This document shows, piece after piece, positions 22,006-31,991 of a DNA stretch of 32,118 bases. The notes under the pieces were generated by a model. It was not told the DNA's origin and did no database searches. It was given only the letters and a program-made list of their open reading frames with translations. How positions within the stretch are numbered: position 1 is the first letter of the stretch; every line of letters begins with the position of its first letter. Position numbers and translations under genes: made by a program. The stretch lies in the NCBI RefSeq assembly GCF_019331775.1, contig NZ_JAHBBD010000028.1:1-32118 (forward strand), read 5' to 3'. Origin of the DNA: Bifidobacterium phasiani. Lineage in GTDB: Bacteria; Actinomycetota; Actinomycetes; Actinomycetales; Bifidobacteriaceae.

Positions 22006-23529
22006 GTGAACGATCAGGCGACGATGATGCCGATGGGACTCGGCGAGATCGCCGAGGCGGTGCGGGGCCGGCTCGTGTGCGCGCCGCAGGGCCCCAGGGC
22101 GGCCGGGGCGACCGCCACGTCGGCGGTCAGCGACTCGCGGCAGGTGCGCGAGGGCTCGGTGTTCGTGGCGATCGCCGGCGAACGGGTCGACGGCCACGAC
22201 TTCGTGGCGGGCGCGGCGCGCGACGGCGCCGTCGCCGCGATCGTCGACCATCGGGTCGACGCCCCGCTGGCGCAGATCGTCGTCGACGACACCGTGGCCG
22301 CGCTCGGCCTGCTCGCCGCGCACAACATCGCGCGCCGGCGCGCCGAGCCGGACCCGTTCACGATCGTCGGCGTCACCGGCTCGGTGGGCAAGACGACCAC
22401 CAAGGACATGCTGGCGGCCCTGCTGGGCTCGCTGGGCGGCACCGTCGCGCCGGTCGGCTCGTTCAACAACGAGATCGGCCTGCCGCTGACCGCGTTGCGG
22501 GTCGGCGCGCGCACGCGCTTCCTGGTGGCCGAGATGGGCGCGAACCACGTCGGCGAGATCGCCGGCCTGACGCGCATCGCCCCGCCGGACCTCGCCGTGG
22601 TCCTCAAGGTCGGCACCGCGCACCTGGGCGAGTTCGGCTCGGTCGAGCGCATCGTGCAGGCCAAAAGCGAGATCGTGCGCGGCCTGCTGCCCGGCGGCGC
22701 GGCCATCCTCAACGCCGACGACCCGAACGTCGCCTCGATGGCGCCGATCGCCCCCGGCGACGTGCTGTGGTTCGGCATGCATGACGAGCGCGCCCTGTCC
22801 GGCGGCGTCAGCGCGCGCGACGTGGCCGTGGACGGCGACGACCGCCCCACGTTCACGCTGGTCGGCCCGGACGGCGCCGAGCAGCCGGTGACGCTGGGCA
22901 TCCGCGGCGCCCACAACGTGATGAACGCGCTGGCCGCGGCCGGCGTGGCGATGCGGCTGGGCATGGACGCCGCCGCCGTCGCCTCGGTTCTGGGCTCGCT
23001 GCGCCGCATCAGCCCGCACCGCATGGCCGTGTCCGAGGTGAGGCGCGGCGACGCCTCGTTCACGCTGATCGACGACTCGTTCAACGCCAACCCCGATTCG
23101 ATGCGCGCCGGCCTCGACGGCCTGCGCCAGTGGGGCGCCGCGTCGGGGGCGCGGCCGTACCGCGTGGCGGTGCTCGGCGCGATGCTGGAGCTCGGCCCCG
23201 ACGAGGACGCGCTGCACCGAGCGGTCGGCGCGTACGCGCTGGACTGCGGCGTCGACGCGATCGTCGCGGTCGGCAGCCCCGCCGACGCCCACGTCGACGC
23301 GCTGGCCGGCGCGATCGCGCAGGGCGCGCGCCAGGCCCTCGCCGGGCGGGACGGGTCCGCGGCGTCGGTAGACTTGGTGCACGACACCGGCCAGGCGGAC
23401 GCCGTCGTCGCGCGCCTGGCACGCGAACACGCCGGCGCCGTGGTGCTGCTCAAGGGCTCGCACGTCTCCGGACTGAGCGCGCTGGCCGAGCGCTGGGCGG
23501 CCGACGCCGCCGACGAGCCGACACGATAG
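22006..23529 (+). CDS. murF: UDP-MurNAc-tripeptide--D-Ala-D-Ala ligase MurF
   Basis: A protein of about 507 residues that adds D-Ala-D-Ala to the UDP-MurNAc-tripeptide in the cytoplasm. Seen: N-terminal domain SAVSDSRQVREGSVFVAIAG; P-loop GVTGSVGKTTTK near 122-133; the MurF-specific SFNNEIGLPLT and EMGANHVGEI; the carbamylated-Lys region AKSEIV; NADDPNV; and the C-terminal domain with DDSFNANPDSM and LGAMLELG. All ligase motifs are intact, unlike the gene before it. The start is uncertain: GTG 22006 is preferred for AAAGGA 11 nt upstream; ATG 21985 is in frame but has no ribosome site. mraY follows after 30 bp. Confidence 0.95.
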   Translation: MNDQATMMPMGLGEIAEAVRGRLVCAPQGPRAAGATATSAVSDSRQVREGSVFVAIAGERVDGHDFVAGAARDGAVAAIVDHRVDAPLAQIVVDDTVAALGLLAAHNIARRRAEPDPFTIVGVTGSVGKTTTKDMLAALLGSLGGTVAPVGSFNNEIGLPLTALRVGARTRFLVAEMGANHVGEIAGLTRIAPPDLAVVLKVGTAHLGEFGSVERIVQAKSEIVRGLLPGGAAILNADDPNVASMAPIAPGDVLWFGMHDERALSGGVSARDVAVDGDDRPTFTLVGPDGAEQPVTLGIRGAHNVMNALAAAGVAMRLGMDAAAVASVLGSLRRISPHRMAVSEVRRGDASFTLIDDSFNANPDSMRAGLDGLRQWGAASGARPYRVAVLGAMLELGPDEDALHRAVGAYALDCGVDAIVAVGSPADAHVDALAGAIAQGARQALAGRDGSAASVDLVHDTGQADAVVARLAREHAGAVVLLKGSHVSGLSALAERWAADAADEPTR

Positions 23530-23559
23530 ACACCGAACACGCGAAATGGAGCTGCGCAA

Positions 23560-24660
23560 GTGATCGCCCTCATCATAGGAATCCTGGTCTCACTGGTCGT
23601 CACGATCGTGGGCACCCCGCTGCTGATCAAGCTCGTGCACAAGCTGCACTACGGGCAGTACATCCGCCAGGACGGCCCCCAGTCGCACCAGATCAAGCGC
23701 GGCACCCCGACCATGGGCGGCGTGGTCATCAACCTGGCCATCGTCTGCGGCTGGCTGGCCTCGGCGCTGTACCGGTACCTCGCCAACGGCGAGCCGTTCT
23801 CGGCCTCGGCGATGCTCGTGCTGTTCGCGATGCTCTCGATGGGCCTGCTCGGCTTCATCGACGACTTCGCCAAGGTGCGCAAGAAGCAGAACGAGGGCCT
23901 GTCGGTGGCCGGCAAGTTCGTCGGGCAGTTCATCCTGGCCACGCTGTACGCGGTGCTGGCGCTGGTCGTGCCGACCAAGTCGGGCTTCCCCAGCGCGCAG
24001 GCCGGCATGAGCTTCATCGAGGAGCCGTTCCTGAGCTTCGAGTTCGCCGGTCGCGTCGTGGCGATCATCCTGTTCGTGGTCTGGGTGAACTTCCTGATGA
24101 CCGCGTGGACCAACGCGGTCAACCTCACCGACGGCCTGGACGGCCTGTGCACCGGCTCGTCGATGATCGCGTTCGCCGGCTACGGCCTGATCGCCTTCTG
24201 GGAGAGCTACCACCTCAAGGGCGCGGGCCACGACGGCTTCGCCTACGCGGTCTCCGACCCGCTGGACCTGACGATCATCGCGGTGTGCGCGGCGGTCGCC
24301 TGCTTCGGCTTCCTGTGGTACAACTCGAACCCGGCCACGATCTTCATGGGCGACACCGGATCGCTGGCGCTCGGCGGCCTGTTCGCCGCGATGTCGATCG
24401 CCACGCACACCGAGTTCCTCGCCATCATCATCGGCGGCCTGTACGTCATCGAGGTGATGTCCGACGTCATCCAGGTCGGCTACTTCAAGCTCACCCGCCG
24501 GCGCGTGTTCAAGATGGCGCCGATCCACCACCACTTCGAGCTGATGGGATGGACCGAGACCAAGGTCGTCGTGCGCTTCTGGATGATCGAGCTGATCTTC
24601 GTGCTCATGGGGCTGATGGTCTTCTACGCCGACTGGGCGTCCCGCTCGGGGCTGCTGTGA
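23560..24660 (+). CDS. mraY: Phospho-MurNAc-pentapeptide transferase MraY
   Basis: A 366-residue polytopic membrane enzyme that transfers phospho-MurNAc-pentapeptide to undecaprenyl phosphate, making lipid I. About ten membrane segments are visible. Active-site motifs: GTPTMGG; the Asp pair in [38 protein letters not shown]; and the HHH loop [13 protein letters not shown]. Start is GTG 23560, with GGAG 8-9 nt upstream. Length is usual for Actinobacteria. It lies between murF and murD on the same strand. Confidence 0.97.
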   Translation: MIALIIGILVSLVVTIVGTPLLIKLVHKLHYGQYIRQDGPQSHQIKRGTPTMGGVVINLAIVCGWLASALYRYLANGEPFSASAMLVLFAMLSMGLLGFIDDFAKVRKKQNEGLSVAGKFVGQFILATLYAVLALVVPTKSGFPSAQAGMSFIEEPFLSFEFAGRVVAIILFVVWVNFLMTAWTNAVNLTDGLDGLCTGSSMIAFAGYGLIAFWESYHLKGAGHDGFAYAVSDPLDLTIIAVCAAVACFGFLWYNSNPATIFMGDTGSLALGGLFAAMSIATHTEFLAIIIGGLYVIEVMSDVIQVGYFKLTRRRVFKMAPIHHHFELMGWTETKVVVRFWMIELIFVLMGLMVFYADWASRSGLL

Positions 24661-24706
24661 CGTGGCGCCCGGACGGTCCGGGACGGACGATGAAAGGGGA
24701 GGCATG

Positions 24707-26137
24707 ATGGAATTCGATGGCAGGACCGTGCTCGTGGCCGGTCTGGGGGTCTCCGGGCGCGGCGTCGTCGACGTGCTGCGCGGCCGGGCGGGCCGCGTGG
24801 TCACCGTGGACGAGCGCCGGCCGGAGGCGGACCTGCGCTCCTTCGACGAGGTGGACTGGGACGCGGTCGACGCGGTGGTCACCTCGCCGGTGTTCGACCC
24901 GCGCACCCCGTTCATCCTGGAGGCCGGCCGCCGCGGCATCCCCGTGCTCAGCGAGGTCGAGCTGGCCTGGCGGCTGCGCGTGCCCTCGGCCCGCACCGGC
25001 CGGCCGGCCGCGTGGATCGGCATCACCGGCACCAACGGCAAGACCTCCACGACCGAGATGACTGCCGGCATGCTGGCGCACTGCGGGCTGGCCGCGCCGG
25101 CCGCCGGCAACATCGGCGCGGCGGTCTCCAAGGCCGCGGTCGACCCGTCCAACGACGTGCTGTGCGTCGAGCTGAGCTCCTTCCAGCTGCACTTCACCGA
25201 ATCGCTGGCGCTGGACTGCGCGGCGATCACCAACATCGCCGCCGATCACCTCGACTGGCACGGCGGCATCGAGAACTACGCGGCCGACAAGGCCAAGGTG
25301 TACCGCAACGTCGGGCGCGCGCTGGTCTACAACGCCGACGACAAGCGCGTCGCCGCGCTGGCCGCCGCCGCGACGCCGGCGCCCGGCTGCCGCCGCGTCG
25401 GCTTCACGCTCGGCGCGCCGCGGGACGGGCAGATCGGCGTGGCCGACGGCTGGATCGTCGACATGAGCGGCGTGGCCGGCGGCGAGCCCGGACGCCCCGA
25501 ACGCATCGCCCCGGTCGCCGGGTTCGCGCACCTGTGCGAGCCGGACGGCACCGTGTACCCGCACCTGCTGGCCGACGCGCTCGCCGCGCTCGCGCTGGTG
25601 CTCGGCTACGGCGCCGACCGCGACCGTGCCGTGGAGGCGCTGCGGGCGTTCAGCCCCGGCGGCCACCGCATCCAGACCGTCGCGGTCGCGCGGCGCGGCG
25701 ACGGCACGATCCGGTTCGTCGACGACTCCAAGGCGACCAACGCGCACGCGGCGAACGCCTCGCTGGGCAGCTTCGCCGACAAGTCCGTGGTCTGGATCGC
25801 CGGCGGGCTGGCCAAGGGCGGCCGCTTCGAACGGCTGGTCGCCGACCAGGCGCGCCGCATCAAGGCCGCCGTGATCATCGGCGCCGACCAGCGGCCGATG
25901 CTCGACGCGTTCGCCGCCAGCGCCCCGGACATCCCGCTGACCGTGATCGACCCGGCCGACCGCGAGACGGTGATGGCCCGGGCGGTCGACGCCGCCGGGG
26001 CGTACGCCGGGGCGGGCGACGTGGTGCTGATGGCGCCGGCGTGCGCCTCGATGGACCAGTTCGTGTCCTATGCGGACCGCGGCGACCGGTTCGCCGCGCA
26101 GGCCAGGCGATGGGCGGACGAGCATGGCGAACACTAG
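24707..26137 (+). CDS. murD: UDP-MurNAc-L-Ala--D-Glu ligase MurD
   Basis: A 476-residue Mur ligase that adds D-glutamate to UDP-MurNAc-L-Ala. Seen: dinucleotide-like N-terminal fold [17 protein letters not shown] (8-24), P-loop [14 protein letters not shown] (105-118), [21 protein letters not shown] with the following Lys-containing DKAKVY, and the C-terminal [11 protein letters not shown]. The start may be ATG 24707 or 24704; the AAAGGGGAGG ribosome site at 24693-24702 favours 24707 by spacing. The last 14 bases overlap ftsW. Confidence 0.96.
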   Translation: MEFDGRTVLVAGLGVSGRGVVDVLRGRAGRVVTVDERRPEADLRSFDEVDWDAVDAVVTSPVFDPRTPFILEAGRRGIPVLSEVELAWRLRVPSARTGRPAAWIGITGTNGKTSTTEMTAGMLAHCGLAAPAAGNIGAAVSKAAVDPSNDVLCVELSSFQLHFTESLALDCAAITNIAADHLDWHGGIENYAADKAKVYRNVGRALVYNADDKRVAALAAAATPAPGCRRVGFTLGAPRDGQIGVADGWIVDMSGVAGGEPGRPERIAPVAGFAHLCEPDGTVYPHLLADALAALALVLGYGADRDRAVEALRAFSPGGHRIQTVAVARRGDGTIRFVDDSKATNAHAANASLGSFADKSVVWIAGGLAKGGRFERLVADQARRIKAAVIIGADQRPMLDAFAASAPDIPLTVIDPADRETVMARAVDAAGAYAGAGDVVLMAPACASMDQFVSYADRGDRFAAQARRWADEHGEH

Positions 26138-27431
26138 ACGGACGAGCTCGTCGTCCGGCCGCCGGCGGACCGCGTCGTCGACCGGGCGCCCGGCCCCCGG
26201 CACGGCCGCGGACGGCGGCGCCCCGAACGGCGGGGCGGGGGCCGACGGCCCGCTCGGATCGGCGGACCCCGGGATCAGGCGCCGGGACTACTCGGGCTGG
26301 CGCAGCCTGCTCAACCCGCTGTGGTGCTACCACGGGTTCCGCGTGGCCGTGCTCGCCCTGACCTGCTTCGGCGTGGTCATGGTCTTCTCCAGCTCGGCGG
26401 TGGACATGGTCGCGGCGGGCGAGTCGCCGTGGAGCCAGGCGGTCAGCCAGGGCATCTACTGCGTGCTGGGCCTGGCCGTGGCGTTCGTCGCGATGCACGT
26501 GCCCGTGCCGATGTACCGGCGGTTCGGCGCCGTGGTCGTCGGGATCGCGATGCTGCTGCAGCTGCTCACGCTGACGCCGCTGGGCGTGACCGTCAGCGGC
26601 AACACCGGCTGGATCAGCGTGGCCGGCGTGTTCACGATCCAGCCCGCCGAGGTGATGAAGCTGGCGCTGTGCATCTGGCTGCCGACCGCGCTGATCATCG
26701 CGCGCCGGCGGTTCCCGGCCGAGGGCATCAAGGCGTACGCCGCGCCGCTGATCGTGTACGTGGCGTGCCTCGGCCTGGTCATGCTCGGCCGCGACATGGG
26801 CACCGGCATGATCCTGGTCATGATCGGCGTGGTGGCCTTCCTGGTCGGCGGGTTCCCGGGCAAGTGGATGGCCATCGCCATCGGCGTGGTCGTGGTCGCG
26901 GCCGCGGCCTTCGTCATCTCCAGCCCCAACCGCCTGAACCGCGTGCTCGCCGCCTACCAGTCCTGCGAGGACACGCAGGGCGTGTGCTACCAGTCCACCC
27001 ACGCCCGCTACGCCATCGCCTCCGGCGGCCTGTTCGGCGTGGGCATCGGCAACTCCCGGGAGAAGTGGAACTACCTGCCCGCGGCCCACAACGACTTCAT
27101 CTTCGCCATCATCGGCGAGGAGACCGGCTTCATCGGCGCCGCGCTGGTGATCCTGCTGTTCGTCGTCGTCGGCTGGTGCATGGTCGTCATGGCGCTGCAG
27201 AGCCGCGACCGCTACGTCGCGATGGTGCTGATGTGCATCGCGGTGTGGCTGGTCGGCCAGGGCCTGGTGAACATCGCCGTCGTCGTCGGCCTGCTGCCGG
27301 TCATGGGCGTGCCGATGCCGTTCGTCTCGGCCGGCGGGTCGTCGCTGATCATGTGTCTGGCGGCGGCCGGCACGGCCTCCAGCATGATGCGCTCGCAGCC
27401 GCAGGTGCGGGCCGAGTCCGTGCGCGCCTAG
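26124..27431 (+). CDS. ftsW: Septal peptidoglycan polymerase FtsW (SEDS)
   Basis: A 435-residue SEDS-family glycosyltransferase that polymerises lipid II at the septum together with FtsI. A disordered Ser/Gly/Pro tail of about 60 residues precedes about ten membrane segments. SEDS landmarks: [82 protein letters not shown]; and [13 protein letters not shown]. The ATG at 26124 overlaps murD by 14 nt, which suggests coupled translation. A 100-bp gap with its own -10-like box separates it from murG. Confidence 0.96.
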   Translation: MANTRRTSSSSGRRRTASSTGRPAPGTAADGGAPNGGAGADGPLGSADPGIRRRDYSGWRSLLNPLWCYHGFRVAVLALTCFGVVMVFSSSAVDMVAAGESPWSQAVSQGIYCVLGLAVAFVAMHVPVPMYRRFGAVVVGIAMLLQLLTLTPLGVTVSGNTGWISVAGVFTIQPAEVMKLALCIWLPTALIIARRRFPAEGIKAYAAPLIVYVACLGLVMLGRDMGTGMILVMIGVVAFLVGGFPGKWMAIAIGVVVVAAAAFVISSPNRLNRVLAAYQSCEDTQGVCYQSTHARYAIASGGLFGVGIGNSREKWNYLPAAHNDFIFAIIGEETGFIGAALVILLFVVVGWCMVVMALQSRDRYVAMVLMCIAVWLVGQGLVNIAVVVGLLPVMGVPMPFVSAGGSSLIMCLAAAGTASSMMRSQPQVRAESVRA

Positions 27432-27518
27432 CGGGCCGGCGCGCACGGGCGGGCCGCCGCCGCGCCCCTGCGCGTCCACGCCGGGCCGCGTCCTGCCCGC
27501 CGCGCCGGCGCCGTGGAC

Positions 27519-27524
27519 TAAGCT
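27519..27524 (+). promoter_or_regulatory. Possible internal -10 box before murG
   Basis: TAAGCT ends 7 nt before the murG ATG, the spacing expected for a leaderless transcript. The GC-rich 100-bp ftsW-murG gap shows no good Shine-Dalgarno (GGTGG only). Confidence 0.35.
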
Positions 27525-27531
27525 CGGTGGT

Positions 27532-28716
27532 ATGAGCAACGGATCGACGCGTATCGTTCTGGCCGGCGGCGGCACCGCCGGCCATGTCAACCCCCTGCTG
27601 GCGGTGGCTGACGCCATCCGCCGCATCGAGCCCGACGCCCGGATCGGCGTGGTCGGCACGGCGGTCGGCCTCGAGCACGACCTGGTGCCGCGGGCCGGCT
27701 ACGAGCTGGAGACCATCGAGAAGGTGCCGTTCCCGCGGCGCCCGAACATGGCGGCCCTGCGCTTCCCCGCGCAGTGGCGGCGTGAGGGCCGCCGGACCCG
27801 CGAGATCCTGGAGCGCCGCGGCGCGCAGGTGGTCGTCGGCTTCGGCGGGTACGCCTCCGCCCCGGTGTACGCCGCCGCGCACGCCATGGGCGTCCCGATC
27901 GCCATCCACGAGCAGAACGCGCGCGCCGGCATGGCGAACAAGCTCGGCGCCCGCTGGGCGTCGTTCATCGGCACCGCGTACGAGGACACCGGGCTGAAGG
28001 CCCGCAGGGGCGCCGCGATCGAACGCGTCGGCCTGCCGCTGCGCCCGGCGATCGCGCAGCTGTGCGCGCGCCTGGAGGCCGACCGACCCGCGGCGCGGCG
28101 CGAGGCCGCGGCCGAGCTCGGGGTCGACCCGGACCGCCCGCTGGTCGTGGTCACCGGCGGGTCGCTGGGCGCCGTCAGCCTCAACCGCGCCGTGGCCGCC
28201 TCGGCCCGGCAGCTGCTCGAGCACGCGCAGATCGTCCACCTCACCGGCCGCGGCAAGGCCGACGAGGTGCGCGGGCTGGTCTCGGTGGCCGCCGGCGACG
28301 GGGCGCTGAACGGCCTGGGCCGGGAGTGCCGCGGCCGGGGCGACTACCATGTGGCCGAATACCTCGAACGCATCGATCTGGCGTTCGCCTGCGCCGACCT
28401 GATCATCTGCCGCTCCGGCGCCGGCTCGGTCAGCGAGCTTACGGCGCTCGGCCTGCCCGCGGTGTACGTGCCGCTGCCGATCGGCAACGGCGAGCAGCGC
28501 TTCAACGCCCAGCCGGTCGTGGACGCCGGCGGCGGGCTCATGGTCGCCGACCGCGACTTCACCAAGGCATGGGTGGTCGACCACGTGCCCGGGCTGCTCG
28601 CCGACCGCGGGCGGCTGGCGGCGTTCGGCGAGCGGGCCTGGGGGTACGGCATCCGCGACGCCGCCGGGACGATGGCCCGCCGCGTGCTGGACCTGGCGCG
28701 GCAAAGCGTCGGATAA
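27532..28716 (+). CDS. murG: UDP-GlcNAc:lipid I GlcNAc transferase MurG
   Basis: A 394-residue GT-B glycosyltransferase (family 28) that converts lipid I to lipid II on the inner membrane face. Seen: N-terminal G-loop [13 protein letters not shown] (residues 12-24), [35 protein letters not shown]-terminal [11 protein letters not shown], and the UDP-GlcNAc site [11 protein letters not shown] with [11 protein letters not shown]. It runs a little longer than E. coli MurG because of a linker around 180-200. murC follows after 84 bp. Confidence 0.97.
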   Translation: MSNGSTRIVLAGGGTAGHVNPLLAVADAIRRIEPDARIGVVGTAVGLEHDLVPRAGYELETIEKVPFPRRPNMAALRFPAQWRREGRRTREILERRGAQVVVGFGGYASAPVYAAAHAMGVPIAIHEQNARAGMANKLGARWASFIGTAYEDTGLKARRGAAIERVGLPLRPAIAQLCARLEADRPAARREAAAELGVDPDRPLVVVTGGSLGAVSLNRAVAASARQLLEHAQIVHLTGRGKADEVRGLVSVAAGDGALNGLGRECRGRGDYHVAEYLERIDLAFACADLIICRSGAGSVSELTALGLPAVYVPLPIGNGEQRFNAQPVVDAGGGLMVADRDFTKAWVVDHVPGLLADRGRLAAFGERAWGYGIRDAAGTMARRVLDLARQSVG

Positions 28717-28761
28717 CGTGCGCATCCGTCGGCGCGGCCGCCCGGCCGTCGGCCCCGCCGG

Positions 28762-28767
28762 GATAAT
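28762..28767 (+). promoter_or_regulatory. Possible internal -10 box before murC
   Basis: GATAAT inside GGATAATG, 34 bp before the murC GTG, with start near 28774 and AAGGAG at 28787-28792. The same word precedes hflX. No clear -35. Confidence 0.4.
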
Positions 28768-28800
28768 GGAGTCAGTCCGATCCAACAAGGAGCATGCACC

Positions 28801-30381
28801 GTGTCCGAGAATCCCAACCGCATCGACCCGATCGTCCTCGACCCGACCGTGGCGGCCTTCGCGCCGGACGAGGGGGTCGGCGCGCTCGGCCGCACCCATT
28901 TCATCGGCATCGGCGGGGCCGGCATGAGCGTGCTCGCCGAGATGCTGCACGAGCAGGGCGTCGCCGTGGACGGCTCCGACCGCGAGCCGGGCGCGAAGAC
29001 CGACCGCCTGCGCGCGCTGGGCGTCGACGTGCGGTTCGGGCAGCGCGCCGAGAACGTCGCCGGGGCCGACACGGTCGTCTACTCCAGCGCCATCAAGGCC
29101 GACAACCCCGAGATCGTGGCCGCGGCCGCCTCCGGGGCGCGCATCGTCCACCGCAGCGACATCCTCGCGCTGCTGATGCACGGCCGGCGGGCCGTCACCG
29201 TGGCCGGCGCCCACGGCAAGACCACGACCAGCTCGCTGCTGGCCCATATCCTGGTCCACGCCGGCCACGGGGCGCTGGCCGACCCGAGCTACGCGATCGG
29301 CGGCTCCATCCAGGCGCCCGACGGCGGCACGCTGGACGGCGGCCACGCCGGCCGCGGCGACGTGCTGGTCGCCGAGGCCGACGAGTCCGACGGCAGCTTC
29401 GGCAAGTACCGTCCGTGGATCGCCGTCGTCACCAACGCCGAGGCCGACCATCTCGACCACTACGGCACCGGGGAGCGCTACCGCGCCGCATTCGTGGACC
29501 ATGTCGGGCACGCCCGCGGCCACATCGTCATGTGCGTCGACGACGAGGGCGGGCTGGCCGTGCTGCGCGCGCTGGACGCCGGGACCGCCGCCCGCGTCGT
29601 CGCCTACGGCACCGCCGGGCGCGGCGGGCTCGGCGATCTGAACGGCGCGGCCTACGTGCATATCGAGGCGGAGAGCGAAAGCGCCGGCAGCGGCACCGAG
29701 CGCTTCACGCTGCGCATCCCCGCCGGGCTGTTCGGCGATCCGGACGATTCGGGCGACACGCTGCTGCCCGTCGAACTGGCCATCCCCGGCCTGCACAACG
29801 CCCGCAACGCGGCCGCGGCGATCATCGCCGCCGGTCTGCTGGGCATGCCGCCGGCCGACGCCGCGGCCGCCGCGGCCACGTTCCTGGGCGCGGCCCGCCG
29901 CTTCGACATCCGCGGCGAGGCGAACGGGGTGACGGTGATCGACGACTACGCCCACCATCCCACCGAGATCGCCGCGCTGCTGTCCGCCGCGCGCCGCCGC
30001 TACCCGCAGGCCGGCATCCACGTGCTGTTCCAGCCGCACCTGTTCTCCCGCACCCGGATCTTCGCCGACGAGTTCGCCCGGGCGCTGTCGCTCGCCGACG
30101 ACGTGATCGTCACCGGCGTCTTCCCCGCGCGCGAGCGCCAGGAGGACTTCCCGGGCGTCTCGGCCGCCACGATCGCCGACGCCGCGGCCGCGTGCGCCCC
30201 GGAGGGCGGCAGGGCCCCCGTCGCCGCGGTCGAGGACATGCAGACCGCCGCGCAGATGATGGCGCTGCGCGCGCGGCCGGGCGACGTGGTCCTGACCGTC
30301 GGCGCCGGCGACATCAACCAGATGGCCCCGGTGCTGCTCACCGCGCTGACGGCCCACGGCGGGACGGGAAGCCGCCGATGA
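28801..30381 (+). CDS. murC: UDP-N-acetylmuramate--L-alanine ligase MurC
   Basis: A 526-residue Mur ligase that adds the first L-alanine to UDP-MurNAc. Seen: N-terminal FIGIGGAGMSVLAEML (34-49), P-loop GAHGKTTTSSLL (136-147), EADESDGSFGKYRPW, TNAEADHLDHYG, and C-terminal IDDYAHHPTEI and FQPHLFSRTRIF. It is longer than typical (about 460-490) because of a Ser/Gly insertion around 285-320. The GTG at 28801 is chosen for AAGGAG 8 nt upstream. The stop overlaps the ftsQ ATG (ATGA). Confidence 0.97.
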   Translation: MSENPNRIDPIVLDPTVAAFAPDEGVGALGRTHFIGIGGAGMSVLAEMLHEQGVAVDGSDREPGAKTDRLRALGVDVRFGQRAENVAGADTVVYSSAIKADNPEIVAAAASGARIVHRSDILALLMHGRRAVTVAGAHGKTTTSSLLAHILVHAGHGALADPSYAIGGSIQAPDGGTLDGGHAGRGDVLVAEADESDGSFGKYRPWIAVVTNAEADHLDHYGTGERYRAAFVDHVGHARGHIVMCVDDEGGLAVLRALDAGTAARVVAYGTAGRGGLGDLNGAAYVHIEAESESAGSGTERFTLRIPAGLFGDPDDSGDTLLPVELAIPGLHNARNAAAAIIAAGLLGMPPADAAAAAATFLGAARRFDIRGEANGVTVIDDYAHHPTEIAALLSAARRRYPQAGIHVLFQPHLFSRTRIFADEFARALSLADDVIVTGVFPARERQEDFPGVSAATIADAAAACAPEGGRAPVAAVEDMQTAAQMMALRARPGDVVLTVGAGDINQMAPVLLTALTAHGGTGSRR

Positions 30382-31379
30382 GCGGCAGGAGGGTGGTGTC
30401 GGGGGCCTCGGGCGGCGGGCGCCGCCCCGACGGGCCGGCCCACGTCGGGCGCGTGGCCCGTTCCGACGCCCATCCGGCGGACGACCAGGGGCCGCTGCCC
30501 GACCTGTCGCAGCGGCAGTCGGGCCCCGGCGAGTTCGTGGACCCGCGCAAGCTGGACGGCGAGGACATCGTCGCCAGGACGCTGGAGGAGACCTCCGGCA
30601 CGCTGGGCGTGGCCATGCGCCCCAAGGTCGTCGACTTCACCGTGCGGCGCAAGGAGCGCCGCCGGGCCAACGCGCGCACGATCGCCATCCGCGTCGCGGC
30701 GGCGCTGGCCGCGGCGGCGGCGCTGGCCGCGGTGGTGTGGCTGCTGTTCTTCTCCACGGTGTTCCGCCTCGAGACCTCGGGGATCAGCGTCTCCGGCGCG
30801 AACGAATGGGTCAGCGAGGAGCAGATCATGCGGATCGCCTCCCAGCAGGCCGGCAGGTCGCTGCTCCTGGTCTCCGGCGACGACGTGGTCGACCAGCTCA
30901 ACGACATCCCCGGCGTGACCCGGGCCGAGGTCGACAAGGACTTCCCGAACCGGCTGTCGGTGACGGTGCAGGCGCAGAAGCCCGCCGCGATGCTGCAGAC
31001 CCCGGACGGCATGCTGACGGCCGTCGACAGCCGGGGCCGCGTGCTCAACTCGGTGGGCGACGCGTCCGTCGACGGCATCCCGGTGATCGCCGTCGACAGC
31101 GTCGGCGACGGCCAGGACAGCAAGGCGGTGCTGGAGGCGCTGCGCATTCTGGCGTCGCTGTCCGACGACATGCGCGGGCGCATCAACGCGGTGAGCGCTC
31201 AGACCCAGGACTCGATCACCACGCAGCTCGACGACGGCAACTACACGGTGGTGTGGGGCGACTCCTCGGACCTGGAGCTCAAAAAGGCGGTGGTCGACAA
31301 GATCCTCGGCGATCCGAACGTGATCGGCGACAAGCACCAGGTGGACGTGTCCGCGCCGCTGCGGCCGATCATCAAGTGA
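30378..31379 (+). CDS. ftsQ: Cell division protein FtsQ/DivIB
   Basis: A 333-residue bitopic division protein. A cytoplasmic tail of about 100 residues (Gly/Arg/Asp-rich, ending in RRKERRRANAR) precedes one membrane segment near 103-127. A POTRA domain follows (about 130-200: LETSGISVSGANEW to PNRLSVTVQAQKPAA), then an FtsQ beta domain to the C-terminus. It would link FtsL and its partner to the FtsW-FtsI complex. The start ATG 30378 is in ATGA overlap with murC. It is the last gene of the cluster here: ftsZ, which follows ftsQ in many Actinobacteria, is not present. It is convergent with dtd. Confidence 0.93.
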   Translation: MSGRRVVSGASGGGRRPDGPAHVGRVARSDAHPADDQGPLPDLSQRQSGPGEFVDPRKLDGEDIVARTLEETSGTLGVAMRPKVVDFTVRRKERRRANARTIAIRVAAALAAAAALAAVVWLLFFSTVFRLETSGISVSGANEWVSEEQIMRIASQQAGRSLLLVSGDDVVDQLNDIPGVTRAEVDKDFPNRLSVTVQAQKPAAMLQTPDGMLTAVDSRGRVLNSVGDASVDGIPVIAVDSVGDGQDSKAVLEALRILASLSDDMRGRINAVSAQTQDSITTQLDDGNYTVVWGDSSDLELKKAVVDKILGDPNVIGDKHQVDVSAPLRPIIK

Positions 31380-31386
31380 CGGCGGG

Positions 31387-31418
31387 CCGGGCGGCGGTCC
31401 GGTGACCGGCCCGCCCGG
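31387..31418. terminator. Hairpin between convergent ftsQ and dtd
   Basis: CCGGGCGG (31387-31394) pairs with CCGCCCGG (31411-31418), with an inner CCGG-TGA-CCGG stem. It begins 8 nt after the ftsQ stop. There is no T-tract. Its place between two convergent genes suggests a shared terminator. Confidence 0.45.
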
Positions 31419-31460
31419 TGTCCGCCCGGTGTCTGCCGCGCCGGACCGGCCGGCCTTGCG

Positions 31461-31940
31461 CTAGCGGCCGATGGCCGCGGTGTCGATGGTGATGGTCACC
31501 GGGCCGTCGTTGGTCAGCGACACGCGCATGTGGGCGCCGAACCGGCCCTCCCGGACCGTCAGGCCCCGGGCGCGCAGCGCCTCGTTGAACGCCAGCCACA
31601 CGCGCCGGGCGTGTTTGGGGCGCCCCGCCGCGACGAAGCTGGGCCGGTTGCCCTTCCTGACGTCGCCGAACAGCGTGAACTGCGAGATCGACAGGACCTC
31701 GCCGCCGACCTCGAGGATCGAGCGGTTCATCCTGCCGTCCCCGTCCTCGAACACGCGCAGGTTGGCGATCCTGTGTGCCAGCCAGGCCACCTGGGCGTCG
31801 CCGTCGTCGTCGCCTACGCCGACCAGCAGCACGTAGCCGGGGCCGATGGATTGCGGGTCGAAGGAGGGGTCGGGCTCGCCGGTGCGTTCGTCGACGACGT
31901 CGACGCCGGCCGAGGCGACGCGTTGCAGCACGATTCTCAT
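31461..31940 (-). CDS. dtd: D-aminoacyl-tRNA deacylase Dtd
   Basis: A 159-residue Dtd that hydrolyses D-aminoacyl-tRNA (and Gly-tRNA-Ala) and so protects translation from D-amino acids. Seen: N-terminal MRIVLQRVASAGVDV, the active-site SQFTLFGDVRKGNRPSF, and the cis Gly-Pro motif NDGPVT near the C-terminus. It is about 10-15 residues longer than the E. coli protein because of an Asp/Pro insertion at about 18-32 (ERTGEPDPSFDPQS). Start is ATG 31940. A -10-like TACAAT lies 8 nt upstream. The gene is convergent with ftsQ, and an insertion sequence begins 51 bp upstream. Confidence 0.95.
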   Translation of the reverse strand: MRIVLQRVASAGVDVVDERTGEPDPSFDPQSIGPGYVLLVGVGDDDGDAQVAWLAHRIANLRVFEDGDGRMNRSILEVGGEVLSISQFTLFGDVRKGNRPSFVAAGRPKHARRVWLAFNEALRARGLTVREGRFGAHMRVSLTNDGPVTITIDTAAIGR

Positions 31941-31948
31941 GGACGCCC

Positions 31949-31954
31949 ATTGTA
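31949..31954 (-). promoter_or_regulatory. -10 box of dtd
   Basis: TACAAT on the minus strand, five of six consensus bases, ending 8 nt before the ATG: a leaderless or nearly leaderless transcript. No good -35 is seen; the insertion sequence end lies 38 bp further upstream. Confidence 0.5.
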
Positions 31955-31991
31955 GCCGCGGGGACGCGAAAAGGGGCCGCCCGGCCGTGTG

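Noticed and set aside
19213..23559. A 1448-codon open frame on the minus strand across ftsI to murF
   Set aside because: Antisense shadow; composition is dominated by Arg, His, Gly and Val, and the plus-strand genes carry all catalytic motifs.
27349..30357. A 1002-codon minus-strand open frame across murG and murC
   Set aside because: Antisense shadow with no domain and no ribosome site; murG and murC on the plus strand are certain.
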